Below, piece by piece: positions 57,577 through 64,000 of a stretch of DNA of 64,000 nucleotides. The first letter of the stretch is position 1; the number at the start of each line of letters is the position of its first letter. This stretch comes from Lachancea mirantina (Eukaryota > Ascomycota > Saccharomycetes > Saccharomycetales > Saccharomycetaceae), in assembly GCA_900074745.1 (NCBI GenBank), contig LT598462.1, forward strand, positions 682,001 through 746,000, read 5' to 3'. Position numbers and translations under genes: made by a program. The notes under the pieces are model-generated. The model saw only the letters and a list, made by a program, of their open reading frames with translations. It searched no databases and was not told the origin of the DNA.

Positions 57577-59937
57577 TCATACCATCTCCCTTTTTATGCC
57601 ATCTTCTGGTACGCGATATATGCGACACGAATGGTCTTCACTGGATACACCTAAGACGTAATCCTTGGCATGGCACGAATTGTTCCATCTGATTCTCGTA
57701 ATCCTCTCCGCAGGAGACATGACGGAGTCCATCTTCAGCACATTTTTAAACTCTCCGTCGTATAAGTATAATAGTATAGCTCCGGATTCGGTACCGACAG
57801 CGACAAGAAGCCTTCCAGCCAAAAGTGCATGATGGACAGCGACAGCAGTGACTGGTTCTGGTATCTTGACGGTGTTCTCGAGCTCGTAATTTTCATTCTC
57901 TAACGACAACTTCCAGGCTTTTAGAGTTTTGTCTCTCGATGCAGTAATGAAAAGCCGTCCGTAAGCAGCTGGTGCCCAGTCGCCATCCCAGATGATTCTC
58001 GTATGGGCTTTCTCGTTTGTGTTAATGAGGTTGAAGTGATTATCAGGCCCTCTTTTCCAAATGGCCCACTGTCTATCACGGCTTACACTCAAGATATGGT
58101 CATTATCTGGGGCAAAACACAGCCGAGTTATGGTCAGGTTATGGAAAGCAAGAGGCTGGCAAACTTCTGACCATGACTCAGTGCTGAAAATGCGGATGGC
58201 CGCATGCTGAAGAGTGTTTGACTTACATGCGGAAGCAATAAGGCTCCTGTCTGGACTCACGTCGATACATGAAATCTCATAGCCATGCCCATAAAGCTTT
58301 TCCATCTCGGGCCAGAGCGTATGGCGCCCAAGCTGATCTTCGAAGGGTGGACTGTCTAAGCTTGACACTGCAGAGTAAGAAATGTTTTTCGTCTCGTTGG
58401 TTTCTCTTTCATCAGGGTCTAATCCTTCCTCATCCTCGCCGGCGACAACAGCTTTACTTGATAAGCCAAGTACTGGTAGAGAAGCAGACTCTGGCATCCC
58501 GGTAACGTTATCCAGTGGTATTCCACAAAGCCTTTCCAGCATGTGAGCTACTGATTTTGGTTCATCAAAAGATCGCATGACCTTCTCATCGCTACCACTT
58601 ACAAATCTAGTGGTCGTAATAGGTTCAATACATCTAAGGTCATAGCCGTGTATCTGGCATCTTGAAAACTCGTGCCACGACGAGCCCGATCTTGTTCGCC
58701 CGTTTGACAGTACCCATTGGGCAAACAACCTTGTAGTTTGATCAAGCGACGTCGACAAAAGATACCTCCCGTTGGGAGACCACGCAACGTCGGTTACCTC
58801 CCGACTGGCACCAGAAATGCCCACATCCTGATCCCAGCCCAAGGCATCGTTAGATATCCATTTTCTCCAAGAGCCTGTTTTTCCGTTGGTCAAAATAATA
58901 TCTCTGCCATTAGCATTGAACCACAGACAGGACCAAAACCCACCTGCAGATCCTGTAGCGGTCGAAGCTCCCTTCGAAGATAACTCTCCAAGACGAGTTG
59001 CGCATACCCACACTCCTGATAGCTCATCAGGCTCCCATATCATCAGTGCTGTGTCCGCAGTCGAAGCCAAAAGCTGAAGTTTAGTTGGATGCCACCGCAC
59101 ACTGGAGACCCAATCATCATGTCCGATGATCAGAGCTTCAAAATTAATTGCCACCTCGTAACCTGGGGAAATGCTGAATTTATACAGCTTGTTGCTTAGA
59201 AGCTTTAGCTTTGAGTCTTCATAGACAGGAACGCCTATCAAATTGTTGCATTTTATACGCCAAAGTCGAATGTACCTGTCTTGTGAGCCACTGGCCAAAA
59301 TGAAGTTACCGGACGTCTCTTCATAAAAATCAAGTGCTTTGATCCAGTCTTCATGACCTTCCAGTTCAGCTGCAAGTTGGAACGATGTCTTTAAACCTCC
59401 TTCTACGTCAAAAGAGTAAACAAAAACGTTGGCAGCAGTTCCACCAAGGGCCATTATAAAATTCTTTTTTCCTACTGCTTTCAACGCCAAACACAGTGGA
59501 AAGATGCCCTTCGGACAGCGCAACTCTTGCTCTAAATTTGCTTTACCATTGCAAATGGCCCATAAAGAAACAGAGCCGTCCGCACAACCCACTGCAAAAA
59601 CGTTTTCATCCACTGTCACGCATGTAATAGAATGTTTGTGATGTTCGATGACTTGAATGCATTGGGCCTTTTGGGCGTCAGTGAATCGCCATAACCTCAC
59701 TACGGAGTCCTCTGACGCAGATATCATAAGATCTGAGTTGGTAACAAACCTAACACATGTCACTTCTGCGTTATGGCCCTTGAGAGTGCCAAAGACACCT
59801 CGATATTCTGAATCTAATGGGTTCCATAATGCAATGGTTTTGCCAGCACCAAACGCAACTAATTGCCGCTCAGCCTGGTAGTCACTAACTTGCACCTGTT
59901 TGTTGGCACCTATGAAGATAGCCTCGTTTGAAATCAT
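57577..59937 (-). CDS. ELP2: Elongator subunit Elp2
   Basis: 786 residues from the ATG at 59937 (S. cerevisiae Elp2: 788). Two seven-bladed WD40 propellers are indicated by repeated blades such as LKGHNAEVTCVRFV, LEGHEDWIKALDFY, LIGHDDWVSSVRWHP-like and GHGYEISCIDVSPD. The N-terminal EAIFIGANKQ is family-specific. Elp2 is part of the Elp123 subcomplex that modifies wobble uridines in tRNA (family knowledge). The PMT6-ELP2 convergent arrangement matches YGR199W-YGR200C. Confidence 0.96.
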   Translation of the reverse strand: MISNEAIFIGANKQVQVSDYQAERQLVAFGAGKTIALWNPLDSEYRGVFGTLKGHNAEVTCVRFVTNSDLMISASEDSVVRLWRFTDAQKAQCIQVIEHHKHSITCVTVDENVFAVGCADGSVSLWAICNGKANLEQELRCPKGIFPLCLALKAVGKKNFIMALGGTAANVFVYSFDVEGGLKTSFQLAAELEGHEDWIKALDFYEETSGNFILASGSQDRYIRLWRIKCNNLIGVPVYEDSKLKLLSNKLYKFSISPGYEVAINFEALIIGHDDWVSSVRWHPTKLQLLASTADTALMIWEPDELSGVWVCATRLGELSSKGASTATGSAGGFWSCLWFNANGRDIILTNGKTGSWRKWISNDALGWDQDVGISGASREVTDVAWSPNGRYLLSTSLDQTTRLFAQWVLSNGRTRSGSSWHEFSRCQIHGYDLRCIEPITTTRFVSGSDEKVMRSFDEPKSVAHMLERLCGIPLDNVTGMPESASLPVLGLSSKAVVAGEDEEGLDPDERETNETKNISYSAVSSLDSPPFEDQLGRHTLWPEMEKLYGHGYEISCIDVSPDRSLIASACKSNTLQHAAIRIFSTESWSEVCQPLAFHNLTITRLCFAPDNDHILSVSRDRQWAIWKRGPDNHFNLINTNEKAHTRIIWDGDWAPAAYGRLFITASRDKTLKAWKLSLENENYELENTVKIPEPVTAVAVHHALLAGRLLVAVGTESGAILLYLYDGEFKNVLKMDSVMSPAERITRIRWNNSCHAKDYVLGVSSEDHSCRIYRVPEDGIKREMV

Positions 59938-61346
59938 GACCTCTATCAACGGGTTTGAGAGGTTTCCGTTTGTCTTAGTCGATGAGATGAGATGGGTCAA
60001 ATATCAATATGCCCATCTGAAAAATTTCATCTATATAAACAGATCTCATCTCTTGAGAATCGACAAGATAGAATGCCAAAAAAAATTAAGCATGCAAAGA
60101 GATCGCTAGATGGAGTGAGCTTCAATTTGTTAAAAGTGCCGAAAGCGTTGCAGGGCGAAATCCGGCTCTTTATGCTGCGTTTTTGATGGAAATTGTTGTA
60201 AGACACTAAAGCCTCAGATGGACGATATTACGACTTCTTGCGGCGAAAAACGCTGATTTGACAAATTCAAAAATTCAATCAGGCTTTGGTGAGAGAGTGA
60301 TCTGAATTTAAGTGTATTCTGAGTCTGTGGTGATAAGAAATAATCCATCGAAATTATTGCTTAAAAAGGGGCAATAGCATAATGATGTGAGAGCCATAAC
60401 GCGAAAAAGGCTATTATGATGATGGATAATTTCTTAGAAACAATGTGGTCTTCTTTATGCGACATGCACTCGTTTTCTTTTTGTTCAAAATAAGCTGCTC
60501 TGTCCGGGCATAGATGACGCTTGATTCTTATCTAAGGTTTGAAAACCGAGTGAAACAGCAGATGAGGAGAGCTCAGTAGTTCATCAATCCATTTACATCA
60601 GAGCCCCTTACTGCAAATGTATTATCATAGTTTGCCACTAATACGATAATATCCTCAATTCAACCGCACTATACGATAGGATTTCATCATACTACTTTCA
60701 CAAAAGTAATGAACTATAAAGTATCCATCCTAGTGATATAAAAACTGATTCTTCATTGGTTGAGAAATTACCAAGGAAAGGTTAATTGTTATTGTTAAAA
60801 TTAAAATACTCGGCAAGCCGCTGCTCCAAACAGAAATTCCACAATAAAGAAAAACGACCTCAATTACAGAAATCAAAAGTATCCAGTTCCTGAAAGCTAC
60901 TCTCATCAGCCTTCAGAAAGACCTAAGTTTGTGAGTGGAATCACGTCACGTGACAAATTAGTATTCATCTCACAATAAGTTAATGCGTGAGAGAGCGCCG
61001 TTCTAATCCAAATCTTAATAGGCAATATTGCTAAGCGCATGTCTACGTCTCTCGCTAAGTTGCCGTCCGTAGTCTTTGTTTCCTACAACCTTCCAGAACT
61101 GGACAGAGTGATCACGTGTAAGCGTTATTTCACGTTACAGCGCCTTGACAACTACGACCTCTGCGATATGGCAACCACGTTCATCCCTCGAGGCTTCCTG
61201 AGGATGGTAAGTAGGTATTCAACCGGTCCATTCCATGGACTTGATTTCTTCGGAACCAATACATAATGTCACTAATAAATAGGTTCGGGTCAATCTGTAC
61301 CCGGTGCAACTTCAATTTGCAATGCTTTTTCTATAATATCACTTCT
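59938..61346. other. ELP2-ILV3 intergenic region
   Basis: A 1.41-kb A/T-rich gap. CACGTG occurs at 60947 and 61113. A 75-codon ATG frame (61039-61266, + strand) and a 37-codon Lys-rich ATG frame near 60074 have no recognisable family. No counterpart of S. cerevisiae YGR201C is present, and no RNA gene is seen. Confidence 0.5.
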
Positions 61347-63119
61347 TCATGCGTCTCCATCCAAAATACATCCCTGAGAGGCATTGGAGACCAATTTGCC
61401 GTACTTTGCAAGGGTACCACGGGTGTAACGTGGTGCTGGCGTAATCCATTGAGATCTACGCATGTCTAGCTCCTCCTTTGAAACCAAAAGATCAAGCTTG
61501 TTGTTGTCAGCATCGATCACAATTTCGTCACCGTCCTTGACCAATCCAATTGGACCACCCTCAGCAGCTTCAGGAACAATATGGCCAATCAAAAATCCGT
61601 GAGAACCTCCAGAGAATCTACCGTCAGTCAACAAAGCAACGTCTTTTCCTAGACCATAGCCCATCAGAGCAGAGGAAGGCTTCAACATTTCAGGCATACC
61701 TGGACCACCCTTTGGACCTTCATATCTGATCACGACAACCGTTTTTTCACCCTTCTTGATTTCACCCTTTTCCAAAGCATGGATGAAGGCAGACTCCTCG
61801 TCAAAGACACGAGCTCTACCCTTAAAGAAAGTACCTTCCTTACCGGTAACCTTAGCAACAGATCCTCCTGGAGCCAAAGAACCGTAAAGGATCTGGAGGT
61901 GGCCCTGAGGCTTGATTGGGCTCGACACAGGCCTGATGATGTCTTGACCCTCGGTCAATCCAGCACATTTAGCGGCACGTTCTTTCAACGTGTCACCAGA
62001 GATGGTTAAAGTGTCCCCATGCATGAAACCTTGGTCGTAGAGGTACTTAATAACGGCTTGGGTACCACCGACGTGCATCAAGTCAGCCATCAAGTACTTA
62101 CCCGAAGGCTTGAAGTCACCCAATAGAGGAGTCTTATCGCTGATGCGCTGGAAATCGTCGGGAGTAATCTTGACACCGGCAGAGTGCGCGACAGCGATCA
62201 AGTGTAAGACTGCATTGGTAGAACCACCAGTAGCGATAACGTAGGTAATGGCGTTTTCGAACGACTGTTTGGTCATAACATCACGAGGTAGGATGCCCAA
62301 TTCAAGAGTCTTCTTAATAGCCTCACCAATAGAGTCACATTCGGCAAGCTTTTCCTTAGACACCGCGGGGAAACACGAGGTGTTGGGCAAAGTCATACCC
62401 AAGACTTCGGCAGCGGAAGCCATGGTGTTGGCAGTGTACATACCACCGCAAGAACCTGGACCTGGGCAAGCGTGTTGGACAACGTCCTCGCGCTCGTTTT
62501 CGCTGAATTCTTTTGTCAAGTACTGGCCGTACGACTGAAATGCGGACACAACGTCAATGTTGTTGGGAATCTTGGCAGATCCGCATGTGGGATGCCCCGG
62601 TAAGATGGTACCACCGTAAACCATAATCGAGGGTCTGTTGTGTCTTCCCATAGCAATCAAAACACCTGGCATGTTCTTGTCGCACGATGGAATAGCGATG
62701 TTAGCGTCGTAGTGTTGCGCCATCATAATTGTCTCAAAAGAATCCGCAATGATCTCTCTACTCTGCAGAGAGTAACGCATACCCTTGGTACCCATAGAAA
62801 TACCGTCGGAAACACCTATTGTGTTAAATTGCATAGCTTTCAGACCAGCTCTGTTCACAGATTCGCTGATTCTGTTGTTGAAATCCATTAGGTGCATGTT
62901 ACATGGATTACCTGACCACCAACAAGAACCTACGCCAACCTGGGCCTTGGAAAAATCTGTCTTTTTAAACCCAGTAGCATACAACATTGCTTGCGATGCA
63001 CCTTGGTCCTTTGGTTCCGTGATAATGTAGGAGTATTTGTTCAATTTCTTGCCAATGTTCTTGGTTTGGCTGAATTGTCTTCTACCTGCCACGCAGGATT
63101 GCCTGCCTAGAAACCCCAT
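61347..63119 (-). CDS. ILV3: Mitochondrial dihydroxyacid dehydratase
   Basis: 590 residues (S. cerevisiae Ilv3: 585). A short Arg-rich presequence ([18 protein letters not shown]) targets mitochondria. Iron-sulfur ligands lie in the conserved contexts [25 protein letters not shown] and [15 protein letters not shown]. The C-terminal [19 protein letters not shown] is typical of the IlvD family. It catalyses the third common step of valine, leucine and isoleucine synthesis. It corresponds to YJR016C, here followed by the YGR202C-type PCT1. Confidence 0.98.
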   Translation of the reverse strand: MGFLGRQSCVAGRRQFSQTKNIGKKLNKYSYIITEPKDQGASQAMLYATGFKKTDFSKAQVGVGSCWWSGNPCNMHLMDFNNRISESVNRAGLKAMQFNTIGVSDGISMGTKGMRYSLQSREIIADSFETIMMAQHYDANIAIPSCDKNMPGVLIAMGRHNRPSIMVYGGTILPGHPTCGSAKIPNNIDVVSAFQSYGQYLTKEFSENEREDVVQHACPGPGSCGGMYTANTMASAAEVLGMTLPNTSCFPAVSKEKLAECDSIGEAIKKTLELGILPRDVMTKQSFENAITYVIATGGSTNAVLHLIAVAHSAGVKITPDDFQRISDKTPLLGDFKPSGKYLMADLMHVGGTQAVIKYLYDQGFMHGDTLTISGDTLKERAAKCAGLTEGQDIIRPVSSPIKPQGHLQILYGSLAPGGSVAKVTGKEGTFFKGRARVFDEESAFIHALEKGEIKKGEKTVVVIRYEGPKGGPGMPEMLKPSSALMGYGLGKDVALLTDGRFSGGSHGFLIGHIVPEAAEGGPIGLVKDGDEIVIDADNNKLDLLVSKEELDMRRSQWITPAPRYTRGTLAKYGKLVSNASQGCILDGDA

Positions 63120-63346
63120 CGTTAGCGATTCAATTGGTATTAATGATTCGATGGACCTGCTAAGTTAACGTCAGAATTGGTCTTCTCTTTATGACAGGAA
63201 AATTTTTCAGGCCTGCTATGACTGATTCTTTAATGACAGAATGGTAGAAAATGAGATGGAAAATGATATGGAACATGGTGACATGAGTGGCAAACCGGTA
63301 ACCAAATGGGACTTCCAGCCAATGCTACGTAGCTTAATTTAATTCG

Positions 63347-64000
63347 TTATTCTTTAAAGTGCGGTTTGCGGGTCTTGGAAGCTTCGTGCGACTCCTGGGT
63401 GGAACTTTGTGAATTTTCAGCGTCGCTGGCACCGGAATCGAAGCTATCATCAGGAGGATGTGACTCTTCTTCTGAGGAGGGCGCATCCGTGTAGGTGCGC
63501 GCAAAATCAGAAGCCGGTGAACGGTCGCGAATCGTCTTGTTGGTCGGGAAATTCTGACCCGCAAGTTTCGAGTACAGTTTCTTACCTAAAGTTTGACGCA
63601 GTAATCTTTCGCGAACTTCGAAGTACAGATCTTTGGACGCGTGGTTGATTGAATGCTGACCCTTCTTGAAATAAGACCTGAAGTCGCTCACGTGTTTTTT
63701 GAACTCGAGTTCGTTCTTCTTGAGCCAGGACACGTTCAATTCGCGACGCGACGCTCCACGCGCAAAATTGCGCATTAGATACTTGTCGTAGTCGCGGATG
63801 ATGCGGGTGATAATGTCGCTGGTCGAGATTCCTTCGGTACGTTGCGTGGCGACAAATCGACCCAGCTCTTTGACGGGGCGGTAAATGTCTTCGGAGTCCG
63901 CGCCGGCATAGGGCAGGTCGTCATGCGCGACGTAGTCGATGTTGTGTTGTTCCAAAAACTCTAGGGTCACGCACCAGGGCGCGTCCTCGACGACTTCGTC
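63347..64000 (-). CDS. PCT1: Choline-phosphate cytidylyltransferase, C-terminal part
   Basis: The frame runs off the window end, so the N-terminus is missing; 217 residues are visible. The start of the visible part includes the end of the cytidylyltransferase fold ([27 protein letters not shown]), [30 protein letters not shown] with the RTxGISTT-type motif, and then the membrane-binding amphipathic region and a Ser/Pro-rich tail. The enzyme makes CDP-choline and is rate-setting for the Kennedy pathway (family knowledge). It follows ILV3 on the same strand. Confidence 0.95.
   Translation of the reverse strand, partial: DEVVEDAPWCVTLEFLEQHNIDYVAHDDLPYAGADSEDIYRPVKELGRFVATQRTEGISTSDIITRIIRDYDKYLMRNFARGASRRELNVSWLKKNELEFKKHVSDFRSYFKKGQHSINHASKDLYFEVRERLLRQTLGKKLYSKLAGQNFPTNKTIRDRSPASDFARTYTDAPSSEEESHPPDDSFDSGASDAENSQSSTQESHEASKTRKPHFKE

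Noticed and set aside
60600-61120. Possible point centromere (CACGTG at 60947 as CDEI next to A/T-rich DNA)
   Set aside because: No CDEIII-like TTTCCGAA block was found within a plausible distance on either side. Other intergenic regions also lacked the pair.

Overview
The window reads as a stretch of nuclear chromosome from a budding yeast of the family Saccharomycetaceae. Nearly every open frame is a full-length match to a Saccharomyces cerevisiae protein. The one spliced protein gene uses textbook yeast signals (GTATGT, TACTAAC, TTTACAG), and the intron-split tRNA-Trp is of the S. cerevisiae type. The gene order is pre-whole-genome-duplication: genes that S. cerevisiae splits between chromosome VII (YGR188C-YGR202C) and chromosome X (YJL019W-YJL011C, YJR007W-YJR016C) are interleaved here in one series. 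Only one copy is present where S. cerevisiae keeps two (BUB1/MAD3, TDH2/TDH3, ECM21/CSR2). A Lachancea-like species is my best guess, but genus is inference.

Layout. 0-10.6 kb: the 3' part of an ECM21/CSR2 arrestin, SFT2, a 2-kb intergenic region, RTG3, NTO1, SEA4. 10.7-26 kb: MRPS35 (with an intron), MPS3, TPH3, CCT3, a fused-function BUB1/MAD3 gene, VTC4, RPC17, tRNA-Lys(CUU). 26.3-39.4 kb: CRH1 (with a 15-bp minisatellite), tRNA-Trp(CCA), HIP1, SUI2, MHO1, TDH, MET3. 39.5-64 kb: PDX1, XKS1, SPC1, a YJR011C-like gene, a mitochondrial carrier, a PEX39/YJR012C-like gene, GPI14, SKI6, FYV8, TMA22, YPP1, PMT6, ELP2, ILV3 and the C-terminal half of PCT1.

The genes are mainly core cellular functions: retrograde and TORC1 signalling (RTG3, SEA4), chromatin and spindle checkpoint (NTO1, MPS3, BUB1), Golgi and ER (SFT2, SPC1, GPI14, PMT6), metabolism (TDH, MET3, PDX1, XKS1, ILV3, HIP1), and RNA or translation (SUI2, SKI6, TMA22, ELP2, RPC17, MRPS35). 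They do not form one pathway. I see no intact transposon, CRISPR array, virus-like element or centromere.

Most worth a second look: (i) four copies, one inverted, of a 49-bp module with GAAAC at fixed 16-11-11 spacing, in the HIP1-SUI2 intergenic region next to a 32-bp hairpin and other repeats; (ii) a 200-nt intron in MRPS35 that explains an apparent frame break; (iii) an unduplicated BUB1 that keeps both KEN boxes, the Bub3-binding motif and a kinase with its key residues; (iv) the GC-rich, palindrome-laden TDH-MET3 intergenic region; (v) small unassigned frames near 14.4, 44.7 and 51.8 kb.
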